Origin: Labilithrix sp.
GTDB lineage: Bacteria > Myxococcota_A > Polyangia > Polyangiales > Polyangiaceae
Assembly: GCA_019637155.1 (NCBI GenBank)
Contig: JAHBWE010000033.1
Location: forward strand, 1 to 64,000
Length of the DNA stretch: 64,000 bases
Direction: 5' to 3'
Program-made: the position numbers and the translations under genes
Notes under the pieces: generated by a model
Seen by the model: the letters and a program-made list of their open reading frames with translations, nothing else
Told to the model about the DNA's origin: nothing
The model's database searches: none
In this document: in pieces, positions 43,547 to 51,926 of the stretch
Numbering within the stretch: the stretch's first letter is position 1
How the letters are laid out: every line of letters starts with the position of its first letter

Positions 43547-44790
43547 TGGACGTGCTGATCGCCTGCAAGCACCTCTCGAAGGACTACGAGTCCGGGGCGG
43601 GGGTGGTGCGCGCGCTGCGCGAGATCGACCTCGAGATCGCGCAGGGCGAGTTCGTCGCGATCGTCGGGACGAGCGGCTCGGGCAAGAGCACGCTCATGAA
43701 CATCCTCGGCTGCCTCGATCGCCCGACCCGCGGCGCCTACGAGCTCGCCGGCTTCGACATCGGCGAGCGCTCGAGCGACGCGCGCGCGATCCTCCGCAAC
43801 CGCCTCATCGGCTTCATCTTCCAGGGCTTCAACCTCCTCCCGCGCACGACCGCGCTCGAGAACGTGGAGCTCCCGCTCGTCTATCGCGGCGTCTCGGTGA
43901 AGGAGCGCCGCCGGCGCGCGCTCGAGTCCCTCGACGCGGTCGGGCTCGCCGAACGCGTGCACCATACACCCAACCAGCTCTCCGGCGGCCAGCAGCAGCG
44001 CGTCGCGATCGCGCGCGCGCTCGTCACGAGCCCGCCGATGCTCCTCGCCGACGAGCCCACCGGCAACCTCGACACGCGCACGAGCCTCGAGGTCCTCGCG
44101 CTCTTGCAGAAGCTCAATCGCGATCGCGGCATCACGATCGTCCTCGTCACGCACGAGCACGACATCGCCGCGTGCGCGTCGCGCGTCGTCACCTTCCGCG
44201 ACGGCCGCATCGTGAGCGACGTGCGCGACGAGCCGGTCGACGCCGCGACGGAGCTCGAGAAGCTCCCGCCGCCGGACACGTCGGCGGCGGCGAGCGACGA
44301 CGCCGACGATCCCGCCGCGGCGGAGCGGCGCCGCCTCGGCGGGCCGGTCCCGAAGCTCCTCTACCTCGCGATGATGGCGGGCGCGCTCCTCGGCGTCTGG
44401 CTCGGCGGCCTCTACGAGTCGGCGATCCTCGACCTGAGATCGGGCTGGATCCCGTACGCGTTCGCGTTCGTGTTCGAGGCGCTCGCGGCGGTGTGGTGGG
44501 CGCGGCGGAGCATGCCGCGCCCGCTCACGAGCGATCAGCGCGTGCGCGTCGCGCTCACGTACACGCTCGGCGCGGCGGTGGTCCTCGCGCCGCTCACCGC
44601 CTTCGGCCTCATGCCGTGGAGCAAGGCGGTCGAGGCGCGCCTCGAGTCCCTCTCCTCGAGCGGCGTCGCCCTCGCGATCGGCGTCGTCCTCCTCGGCCTC
44701 GCGACCGCCGCGCTCGCGCGCTACCTCGTCATCGCGCTCGTCACGCCGCTCTTCGCCCCGGTCAAGCGAGACCACGAGAAGCCGGCATGA
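43546..44790 (+). CDS. MacB-type ABC ATPase fused to a C-terminal four-helix membrane domain
   Basis: A 414-aa protein. The ATPase (residues ~1-235) has Walker A GTSGSGKS, signature LSGGQQQR, Walker [12 protein letters not shown] and [20 protein letters not shown] of the MacB branch. After an acidic linker, four hydrophobic helices follow (LLYLAMMAGALLGVWLGGLY; WIPYAFAFVFEALAAVWWA; ALTYTLGAAVVLAPLTAFGL; VALAIGVVLLGLATAALARY). This is not the FtsX fold normally fused in MacB; the FtsX permeases are encoded separately by the next two genes. The extra domain may anchor the ATPase or contact the permeases. Confidence 0.9.
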   Translation: MDVLIACKHLSKDYESGAGVVRALREIDLEIAQGEFVAIVGTSGSGKSTLMNILGCLDRPTRGAYELAGFDIGERSSDARAILRNRLIGFIFQGFNLLPRTTALENVELPLVYRGVSVKERRRRALESLDAVGLAERVHHTPNQLSGGQQQRVAIARALVTSPPMLLADEPTGNLDTRTSLEVLALLQKLNRDRGITIVLVTHEHDIAACASRVVTFRDGRIVSDVRDEPVDAATELEKLPPPDTSAAASDDADDPAAAERRRLGGPVPKLLYLAMMAGALLGVWLGGLYESAILDLRSGWIPYAFAFVFEALAAVWWARRSMPRPLTSDQRVRVALTYTLGAAVVLAPLTAFGLMPWSKAVEARLESLSSSGVALAIGVVLLGLATAALARYLVIALVTPLFAPVKRDHEKPA

Positions 44791-46007
44791 CGCTGTTCCT
44801 CGGCGCGGTCCGGCTCGCGCTGTCCGCGATCGTGCGGAACAAGCTGCGCGCGGCGCTCACGGTGCTCGGCATCCTCATCGGCGTCACCGCGGTGGTGATG
44901 GTCACCGCGCTCGCGGGCGGCGCCTCCGCGAGCGTGGGCGATCAGATCGACGCCTTCGGCTCGAACATGCTCTTCATCAACCCGCAGAGCGTGCAGACGT
45001 CGGGCGCGCGGGCGAAGGCGACCGGCCGCCTGACCGAAGCGGACGGCCGCGCGATCGCGCGCGAGGCGGTCAGCGTCGCCGGCGTCGCGCCGTGGCTCTC
45101 GACGATGGGGCAGGTCGTCTACGGCGATAAGAACGTCTCGACCTCGCTCGTGGGCACGACGACGAGCTACTTCCCGATCCGCCGCTTCAGCATCGGCAAG
45201 GGCGAGCTCTGGACCGAGAGCGACGAGCTCGTGAAGACGAAGGTCTGCGTGATCGGGATGACGGTCGCGGAGAAGCTCTTTGGCAATCAAGACCCGGTCG
45301 GCCGCACGATCCGGATTGGCCGTTATCCATACCGCATCATCGGCACGCTCGCGCCGAAGGGCACTTCCCCTTTCGGCGAGGACCAGGACGACCGCCTCCT
45401 CATGCCGATCGGCAGCTTCCGCGGCCGCGTGATGCGCACCTCGCCGGGTCGCGTCGACATGCTCCTCGCCTCGGCCACCTCGGTCGAGACGACCTCGCGC
45501 GCGCAGGCGCAGGTCACCTCCATCCTGCGCCAGCGCCACCGCATCGCGGACGGGCGCGAGGCGGATTTCTCGGTGAACACGCAGTCCGAGTTCCGCCAGA
45601 AGCAGGAGGCGATCGCGCAGGTGCTCTCCGCGCTCCTCCTCTCCGTCGCCGCCGTCTCGCTCGTCGTCGGCGGCATCGGCGTGATGAACATCATGCTGGT
45701 CTCGGTCGCCGAGCGGACGCGCGAAATCGGTATTCGATTGTCGATCGGCGCGCGAGGGCAGGACATCCTCGTCCAGTTCCTCGTCGAGGCGATCGTGCTG
45801 TCGCTCGCGGGCGGCATATTGGGTATTGCGATCGGCTCCGGCGCGACGATCGCGCTCGGGCGCGCCCTCGGCTGGAACGCGACCCCGACCGCCGCGTCGA
45901 TCGGCGTCGCCGCGGTGACGAGCGCCGTCATCGGCGTCGTCTTCGGCTTCCTGCCGGCGCGGCGCGCGGCGCTGCTCGATCCGATCGACGCGTTGAGGAC
46001 GGAGTGA
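44787..46007 (+). CDS. FtsX/MacB-type permease, first copy
   Basis: A 406-aa protein from ATG 44787, overlapping the ATPase stop (ATGA). It has the MacB topology: an N-terminal helix (VRNKLRAALTVLGILIGVTA), a ~230-residue periplasmic core domain (LTEADGRAIAREAVSVAGVA ... KVCVIGMTVAEKLFGNQDPV), then three helices including SLVVGGIGVMNIMLVSVAER, TREIGIRLSIGAR and GVVFGFLPARRAALLDPIDA. Mechanotransmission transporters of this type move substrates across the periplasm or outer membrane. It probably forms a heterodimer with the next gene product. Confidence 0.95.
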   Translation: MTLFLGAVRLALSAIVRNKLRAALTVLGILIGVTAVVMVTALAGGASASVGDQIDAFGSNMLFINPQSVQTSGARAKATGRLTEADGRAIAREAVSVAGVAPWLSTMGQVVYGDKNVSTSLVGTTTSYFPIRRFSIGKGELWTESDELVKTKVCVIGMTVAEKLFGNQDPVGRTIRIGRYPYRIIGTLAPKGTSPFGEDQDDRLLMPIGSFRGRVMRTSPGRVDMLLASATSVETTSRAQAQVTSILRQRHRIADGREADFSVNTQSEFRQKQEAIAQVLSALLLSVAAVSLVVGGIGVMNIMLVSVAERTREIGIRLSIGARGQDILVQFLVEAIVLSLAGGILGIAIGSGATIALGRALGWNATPTAASIGVAAVTSAVIGVVFGFLPARRAALLDPIDALRTE

Positions 46008-47236
46008 TGCTCTCCGCGCTCCTCACCGGCGTCCGACTGGCCATTCTGTCGATCACGCGCTCGACGCTGCGCGCGGGCCTCACGATCCTGGGCATCCTCA
46101 TCGGCGTCGCGGCGGTCGTCACCGTCACCGCGCTCGGCGCGGGCGCGCGCGATCAGGTGTCCTCCCAGATCGAGGGCATGGGCTCGAACGTGATCATGGT
46201 GTCGCCGCAGAGCGCGGCCGCCTCCGGCGCGCGCGGTGCGCTCGGCTCGGGCGTGCGCCTGACCGAGGACGACGGCAAGGCGATCCTGCGCGAGGCGGTG
46301 AGCGTCAGCGCCTTCACGCCCGCGCTCCGCTCCGGCGGCCAGGTGATGGCGGGCGACAAGAACTGGCTCACGCAGTTCATCGGCGGCAACCGCTCCTTCT
46401 TCAAGGTCCGCAACTGGAAGGTTGCGCGAGGCGCGGAGTGGGACGAGCACGACGAGGCGACGAAGGCGAAGGTCTGCATCCTCGGCTCGACCGTCGCGGA
46501 GAAGCTCTTCGGCAACGAGGACCCGGTCGGCCGTCACGTGCGCATGGGCCGCTACTCGTGGCGCGTCGTCGGCGTCCTCGAGTCGAAGGGCGAGGCCCCG
46601 TTCGGCGGCGATCAGGACAACATGGTCCTCCTCCCGATCGGCTCGATGCGCGGCCGCCTCATGCGCACGGCGCCGGGGTTCGCCGGGGTGCTCCTCATCT
46701 CCGCGACGAGCGCGGAGACCACGCAGCGCGCGGTCCAGCAGATCGACTCGATCCTCCGCCAGCGTCACCGCATCATCGAGGGGCGCGAGCCGGACTTCTG
46801 GATCCGCACGCAGCAGGAGTTCCAGGCGATGCAGGGGGCGATCTACGGGCTCCTCACGGTCCTCCTCGTCTGCATCGCCGCGGTCTCGCTCGTCGTCGGC
46901 GGCATCGGCGTGATGAACATCATGCTCGTCTCGGTGACGGAGCGGACGCGCGAGATCGGCATCCGGATGGCGATCGGGGCGCGCGCCAACGACATCATGA
47001 CGCAGTTCCTCGTGGAGGCGGTGTTCCTCGCCCTCATCGGCGGGGTGTCGGGAGCGCTCGCAGGAGTCGGCCTGATCCACTTCCTCGGCGACACGCTGGG
47101 CTGGCCGATGAAGCTCGATCCGACCGCGCTCACCGTCGCGGTGATGACGAGCGCGCTGACGGGCATCGCGTTCGGCTTCTTCCCCGCGCGCCGGGCCGCA
47201 GGCCTCGACCCGATCGTCGCTCTCCGGCACGAGTAA
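46007..47236 (+). CDS. FtsX/MacB-type permease, second copy
   Basis: A 409-aa paralogue of the preceding permease; ATG 46007 overlaps its stop by one base (TGATG), with a GTG at 46004 as alternative. It shows TRSTLRAGLTILGILIGVAA, VCILGSTVAEKLFGNEDPVG, SLVVGGIGVMNIMLVSVTER, TREIGIRMAIGAR and GIAFGFFPARRAAGLDPIVA. Having two different permeases beside a separate ATPase suggests an obligate heterodimer rather than the MacB homodimer. It completes the four-gene export operon begun at 42278. Confidence 0.95.
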   Translation: MLSALLTGVRLAILSITRSTLRAGLTILGILIGVAAVVTVTALGAGARDQVSSQIEGMGSNVIMVSPQSAAASGARGALGSGVRLTEDDGKAILREAVSVSAFTPALRSGGQVMAGDKNWLTQFIGGNRSFFKVRNWKVARGAEWDEHDEATKAKVCILGSTVAEKLFGNEDPVGRHVRMGRYSWRVVGVLESKGEAPFGGDQDNMVLLPIGSMRGRLMRTAPGFAGVLLISATSAETTQRAVQQIDSILRQRHRIIEGREPDFWIRTQQEFQAMQGAIYGLLTVLLVCIAAVSLVVGGIGVMNIMLVSVTERTREIGIRMAIGARANDIMTQFLVEAVFLALIGGVSGALAGVGLIHFLGDTLGWPMKLDPTALTVAVMTSALTGIAFGFFPARRAAGLDPIVALRHE

Positions 47237-47306
47237 TGCCACGCGCTCCTTGGCTCGATCGAGGCTTGCGTGTCGGCGCTGGATGAGGCCGAATGAAGTC
47301 TTGGCA

Positions 47307-48353
47307 ATGTCCTCGTCCGAGCTCCCGATCCGCGGAACCATCACGAGCTGGCAACCGGACGACTCGATAGGACGAATCAAGCTCGCGTCGGGGGAGGAGG
47401 TCCGCTTCGGCCACTCCGCCTGCGTCAACATTCGCCCCGCCGTCGGCGCGGAGGTCTGGGTCGTCGAGCTCGCCCCGCACCCGCTCGGCGGGCGCCGCGC
47501 GAAGGTGGTGAGCTCCACCGGCGCGGTCACCTCCGATCGCGCGACCGACGCGCGCAAGGCGGAGGAGCAGCGCGCGCAGCTGCGGGCCGCGATCGAGGCG
47601 GAGATCAAGAAGATGCGCCGCGAGCGCGACGTCGATCTCGCGGCGCTCCGGCGCCCGTGGGAGGTGGCGGAGGACATCGGGATGGGCATCGAGGCGATCA
47701 AGGCGCTGCGTGACCGCATGCCTCGCGACGAGGTCGCGGCCTTCGCGTCGACGATCGCGGCGGTCGACGACTCCGCGCGCATCTCGACCCGCAAGACGGC
47801 GTCGCAGCCGGACCTCCGTCTCTTCGAGCTCGAGTGGGCGGACGCGTGGACGCACCTCGCGCTCTGGACCGATCCGGTCTTCGTGCCGTTCGCGGAGGAG
47901 CCGGCCGCGGGGGATCAGCGAGGCAATCACCTCGGCCTCTTCGCGCACCCCGCCGCGCTCGCGACCGGCATCGCGGCGCCGGTGGTGTTCCGCTTCCAGG
48001 AGCACGATCCGGTCTTCGCGTGGGTCGCGGAGAGCGCCGACCATTTCGTGCGGATGATCGACGCCGCGTCACGCGGCGACGACGTCGAGTCGCTGCGCGG
48101 CAAGAAGCACGACGTGGTGATCTCGCTGATGGACCAGGTGCAGAAGGAGGAGGCCTTCGAGGACGTCGAGCGCAAGGACGTCCACGCCCTCTTCTGGTCC
48201 GGCGCCCGCAAGCGCGAGACCGAAGCCGCGAAGCGCCTCGAAGCCCGCTACCGCGATCGCGCCTGGAGCTTCCCGCTCGCCTCGATCGAGGCGCAGCAAA
48301 TCCTGGCCACCTGGCAAGACAAGATCGACGCCGCGTGGTCGAAGCTGAAGTAG
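47307..48353 (+). CDS. Hypothetical protein with N-terminal cold-shock/OB-like segment
   Basis: A 348-aa protein. ATG 47307 is chosen as the start of sensible sequence (MSSSELPIRGTITSWQPDDS); ATG 47283 is an alternative. The first ~60 residues (GRIKLASGEEVRFGHSACVN, then AVGAEVWVVEL) resemble a cold-shock or OB-fold barrel. The rest is acidic and helical and mixes with beta segments such as LRLFELEWADAWTHLALWTD, a SUKH-like or DUF-type region I cannot place. The last codons (WSKLK) lie in a 16-bp sequence repeated at 51833. Confidence 0.75.
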   Translation: MSSSELPIRGTITSWQPDDSIGRIKLASGEEVRFGHSACVNIRPAVGAEVWVVELAPHPLGGRRAKVVSSTGAVTSDRATDARKAEEQRAQLRAAIEAEIKKMRRERDVDLAALRRPWEVAEDIGMGIEAIKALRDRMPRDEVAAFASTIAAVDDSARISTRKTASQPDLRLFELEWADAWTHLALWTDPVFVPFAEEPAAGDQRGNHLGLFAHPAALATGIAAPVVFRFQEHDPVFAWVAESADHFVRMIDAASRGDDVESLRGKKHDVVISLMDQVQKEEAFEDVERKDVHALFWSGARKRETEAAKRLEARYRDRAWSFPLASIEAQQILATWQDKIDAAWSKLK

Positions 48354-49441
48354 CCACGACGGCGAGACGTCGGATCGGTCGTTCAGGCGCCGTCGGCGCG
48401 CTCGCGTTCGCGCTGGCGTGCGGCGGGCACGAGGAACGAGGGGGGAGCGTGACGCAGGCCATTCAGGGAGGCGCCGTCGACACGACGAGCAGCTACGCCG
48501 TCGCCGTCTGCCGGGAGGGGGACGACGGCGCTTGCGTCGAGGTCTGCACCGGCACGCTCCTCCTCCCCAACCTCGTCGTGACGGCGCGCCACTGCATCGC
48601 GCACGCGCCGAGCACGTTCGACTGCGCCGACGGCCCCACGTTCGGCCAGGACGAGCCTGGTCGTCTCGCGATCGGCACCCGCCCCACGGTCGATCGCGGC
48701 GGGGCGGGGTGGCACAACGTCGACGATTTCATCGTTTCAATCGAAAATAGTGCATGTGGCAATGATATCGCTTTACTTGTTTTAGCGGATCTCGTCACGC
48801 CCGAGGAGGTCGTGCCCGCCACGCCGGAGCTCTCGCGCGCGGCGTCGGATCCCGCGTTTCGCGGGAGGTTCGTCGCGCTCGGCTACGGCGCGACGGGACC
48901 GGCGACGAACGAGGGCGTTGGAGCACGCCGCGTGCTCGAGAACATCCCGGTGGTGTGCGTCCCGGGAGAGGCGAACCTCGACTGCCCGCCAGGCGCCAAC
49001 GTGCACCCGTCCGAGATGGTGGGAGGTAGCGGCGTCTGCTCCGGCGACAGCGGCTCGGGTGCGTTCGAGCAAGGAGCCTTCGACCGGGGCGAGGCGCTCC
49101 TCCTCGGCGTCTTCTCGCGAGGTGGAGAGGATCGAGAGCACTGCTTCGGCTCGATCTACACGCGCCTCGACCGGCACCGCGACCTCGTGCTCACCGCCGC
49201 CCGCGAAGCGTCGGCCGACTTCACGAAGTACCCCAGGCCCGCGTGGGCGATGGACGTCAGCGATGCGGGGGCCGCCGGCGACGACGCGGGCGTCGGTCGC
49301 CGCGAGGCCGGCGACATCGTGGCTCGGGGCAGCGGCTGCGCGTGCGCGGTCGGGCCGACGCCTGGACTTCGAGGTGGACTAGGTGGGCTGGCGGCGGTCG
49401 CCGTCGCCGTGCTGTCTACACGCTTTCGGCGGAGGAAGTGA
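48335..49441 (+). CDS. Trypsin-like serine protease with lipobox-like signal and MYXO-CTERM-like tail
   Basis: A 368-aa protein; the only plausible start is GTG 48335, inside the end of the preceding gene. The signal region ends at Cys in LAFALACGG. The S1 triad is visible: His in VVTARHCIA, Asp in CGNDIALLVL and Ser in CSGDSGSGAFE. The C terminus has GSGCACAVGPTPG, a hydrophobic helix and RFRRRK, the MYXO-CTERM pattern. It is an extracellular or surface protease. Bases ~48721-48790, around the catalytic Asp, are unusually AT-rich for this gene. Confidence 0.9.
   Translation: MVEAEVATTARRRIGRSGAVGALAFALACGGHEERGGSVTQAIQGGAVDTTSSYAVAVCREGDDGACVEVCTGTLLLPNLVVTARHCIAHAPSTFDCADGPTFGQDEPGRLAIGTRPTVDRGGAGWHNVDDFIVSIENSACGNDIALLVLADLVTPEEVVPATPELSRAASDPAFRGRFVALGYGATGPATNEGVGARRVLENIPVVCVPGEANLDCPPGANVHPSEMVGGSGVCSGDSGSGAFEQGAFDRGEALLLGVFSRGGEDREHCFGSIYTRLDRHRDLVLTAAREASADFTKYPRPAWAMDVSDAGAAGDDAGVGRREAGDIVARGSGCACAVGPTPGLRGGLGGLAAVAVAVLSTRFRRRK
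48337..48352. repeat. 16-bp direct repeat, copy 1
   Basis: GGTCGAAGCTGAAGTA, at the 3' end of the gene ending at 48353, is repeated exactly at 51833-51848. The pair brackets the serine protease and VWA genes. A 16-bp match is expected by chance a few times in a window of this size, so its meaning is uncertain. Confidence 0.4.
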
Positions 49442-49634
49442 CCTCGCAAACTCTTTTCGGCGTTGCAGAAGTTGCGTAGCGCCATCCTGCATCCACGCGC
49501 TTTTTTGCTGGTGGGAGCGGGCCCTATGGAGGCGGCTCGAAAGATGCTTTCTTGCAGCGGCTCTCGTTGCGCCGTGTCGCACATTCCACGATAGAGTACG
49601 TGAGTCGGCGGAGATCCGATGATGGAGGACCACA
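49442..49634. promoter_or_regulatory. Promoter region of the VWA lipoprotein gene
   Basis: This 193-bp gap contains a TTGCGC (49567-49572) and a GATAGA (49590-49595) separated by 17 bp, a weak sigma-70-type match. A good SD (GGAGG) precedes ATG 49635. A run of T (CGCTTTTTTGC near 49500) may help end transcription of the protease gene. No RNA gene is evident. Confidence 0.3.
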
Positions 49635-51833
49635 ATGACTAGGTGGCGGAGGCACGGCGTTCTGGCCGTGGTCGTGTCCTTCATCATCGCGCTGTTCGCC
49701 TGCGGGGACGGCCGACCCCCGGCCGCCGACGACTGGGGCGATCTCGCCAAACCCCCCGATCCCACGCCCCTACAACCGTGCGTGGAAGGCGCGGTTCAAC
49801 CGTGCAAGGTGTCGATCGACGCGAAAAACTGCTTCTCGGGCGAACAGGTGTGTCGCGGCGGTTCGTGGGGTGAGTGCGGGCGTAGCCAGTTCGGAACGGG
49901 GTTCAAGACGAAAGCGGCGGCGCTCGGCACCCAGGGAGCGTGCACGCACAACTCCTGCAACCCGAACTGCCAGGCGTTCGAGGACGAAGTCCCGCCGTCA
50001 CCTCTTCAAGCGGCAGGCTCGGCGCCGACGCCGGGCGGCCCGGTGGAAGGGTTGCCGCAGAGCTACATCGACGCGGGGCTCCGGGCGTCCTGCACGAACG
50101 ACAACCAGTGCCAGTTCGACCACCACTGCTCGTCCGGGACGTGTGTGCCGTGGGGGACGGGCGAGTTCGTCAACACCGCTCCCAACGCCGACCTCACCGT
50201 GCAGCCCATCTGCGACCCCGACGCCATCACCGTCTGCAACCGCGGCGGCGTCGCGGCCCCGCCGGGCGTGTCGGTGATCGTCGTCTCGGGGGCCTCCGAG
50301 AGCACGATGGGGAGCTGCTCGCCGCTAACCTTGCCGGACGGCGGCCCGGGCGGAACGGTCCACAGCACCTGCACGACGGGTCAGGCGATCCCGCCGGGGG
50401 GGTGCCGCCAGGTCACCGGCTGCAACGTGACGGGCGGCACCTACCTCGTCTACGCCAACCCGTCCGGTATGCCCGGCTCCGTCACGGAGACGTCATGCGG
50501 GAACAACTACTCGGTCGCCTACAACGACGCGGAGTGCAAGTGCTTGGCGACCAGCGTGACCCAGGCCCTCCGCCCTGTGACGATGTTCATGATGCTCGAC
50601 AACTCGGGATCGATGAACACCACACCGGCGCCCAGCCTCTGGACCTCGACCAAGAACGCGCTCGAGTCGTTCTTCGACAGCACGCAGTCGAACCCGATCA
50701 ACTTCACCATGCGCCAGTACGGCACCCATGGTGGGTCCAACTGCAACGATTCGTCTTGCAGCACCGCCAACTGCTCCAATTTCGCTACCACGCCATCCCC
50801 GCTCGTGGGCGCGCACATCGCTACGATGAAGGGCATGCTCCCCAACTCCGCGCCGGGCGGCGCGGGCACGCCCCACCGAGCGGCGGTGGCGGGTCTCGCG
50901 AAGGCGGCGAGCGACTGGCAAACGGCCCATCCGGATCACAAGACGGTCGCTGTCTACATCAGCGACGGCGCAGCCACCACGTACGCCAACTGTGGAGGCA
51001 CGAACACGGACATCAATGGACCGGTAGGGACCGCGTACACGACGCTCGGCGTCGAGACCTACACCATCGCGATGCCTGGAGCGAGCGTCAGTCTGCTCAA
51101 CAGCATCGCCACGGCCGGCGGCACGACGTCCTTCAACCTCACAACCGTCCCCGCGGCCAATCTCAACACGGCGGTAACGAACGCGCTGTCGAGCATCGCG
51201 GACGCCGTCCTGACCTGCGACGTGCCCATCCCGAATCCGGCCGCCGTCGATCCCGACGACGTCGGGGCCGTCTACCTTCCCAACGGCAATCCCCCGGGGA
51301 GCACGATCAACAAGGTCGGCAACGCCGCAGCTTGCACGTCAGGCAACCAGTTCTACCTCGACAATCCGACCACTCCGTCGAACCTGACGATCTGCCCGTC
51401 GACGTGCAGCACCATCCAGGGCGATCCGAACGCCATCATCGAGATCACCGGCGGCTGCGCCGGAGGGTACACGCCGCAGACGTTCACCTATGAGTACGAG
51501 GGCGATTGCAGCGCGTACACCGGCGCAGCGGTCGAATGGATGTTCTTCTCCTACGACTCGACGATCCCCGACGACGCGAACATCGTCTTCCGCGCGCGCA
51601 CCGCCGACACGATCGCCGATCTCAGCGCCGAGGCCTACGCGAGCCTCACGACGGCCACCAACGCCACGGAGGTGGTGCCGCCCTCGGCGCCGTTCGACCT
51701 GAACGCGGCGCTCCCCAACCCGCAGAGGAATGCGCTCCAGCTCGAGATCACCATCAACCCGACGTCCAACGGCGCCGCGACGCCCAGCCTGACCAGTTGG
51801 GACATCCAGTTCTCCTGCACGCCGAACGAATAG
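49635..51833 (+). CDS. VWA-domain surface lipoprotein
   Basis: A 732-aa protein from ATG 49635. The signal peptide ends at a lipobox (FIIALFACGDG). A Cys-rich N-terminal part follows (CVEGAVQPCKVSIDAKNCFS), then a von Willebrand A domain from ~residue 315: MFMMLDNSGSM is the MIDAS DxSxS, with GGAGTPHRAAVAGLAKAASD and TVAVYISDGAATTYANCGGT downstream. The C-terminal ~190 residues are beta-rich with paired cysteines. VWA domains bind protein ligands through a metal ion. GC bias is lower than in its neighbours. It may act in adhesion; that is inference. Confidence 0.9.
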   Translation: MTRWRRHGVLAVVVSFIIALFACGDGRPPAADDWGDLAKPPDPTPLQPCVEGAVQPCKVSIDAKNCFSGEQVCRGGSWGECGRSQFGTGFKTKAAALGTQGACTHNSCNPNCQAFEDEVPPSPLQAAGSAPTPGGPVEGLPQSYIDAGLRASCTNDNQCQFDHHCSSGTCVPWGTGEFVNTAPNADLTVQPICDPDAITVCNRGGVAAPPGVSVIVVSGASESTMGSCSPLTLPDGGPGGTVHSTCTTGQAIPPGGCRQVTGCNVTGGTYLVYANPSGMPGSVTETSCGNNYSVAYNDAECKCLATSVTQALRPVTMFMMLDNSGSMNTTPAPSLWTSTKNALESFFDSTQSNPINFTMRQYGTHGGSNCNDSSCSTANCSNFATTPSPLVGAHIATMKGMLPNSAPGGAGTPHRAAVAGLAKAASDWQTAHPDHKTVAVYISDGAATTYANCGGTNTDINGPVGTAYTTLGVETYTIAMPGASVSLLNSIATAGGTTSFNLTTVPAANLNTAVTNALSSIADAVLTCDVPIPNPAAVDPDDVGAVYLPNGNPPGSTINKVGNAAACTSGNQFYLDNPTTPSNLTICPSTCSTIQGDPNAIIEITGGCAGGYTPQTFTYEYEGDCSAYTGAAVEWMFFSYDSTIPDDANIVFRARTADTIADLSAEAYASLTTATNATEVVPPSAPFDLNAALPNPQRNALQLEITINPTSNGAATPSLTSWDIQFSCTPNE

Positions 51834-51848
51834 GTCGAAGCTGAAGTA
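51833..51848. repeat. 16-bp direct repeat, copy 2
   Basis: Exact copy of 48337-48352, lying at the stop codon of the VWA gene. See copy 1 for the caveat on chance. Confidence 0.4.
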
Positions 51849-51926
51849 ATCCGTGCCGATAGCGGCGCGCCGGCAGAAATCGAACCGGCCCGTTAACGAT
51901 TCCTCGCGGGGCGGCTACGAAGGGGC

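Noticed and set aside
41449-44790. 1113-codon plus-strand open frame
   Set aside because: Only the part from 43546 is real (the ATPase); the rest overlaps the sigma and adaptor genes in the wrong frame or strand.
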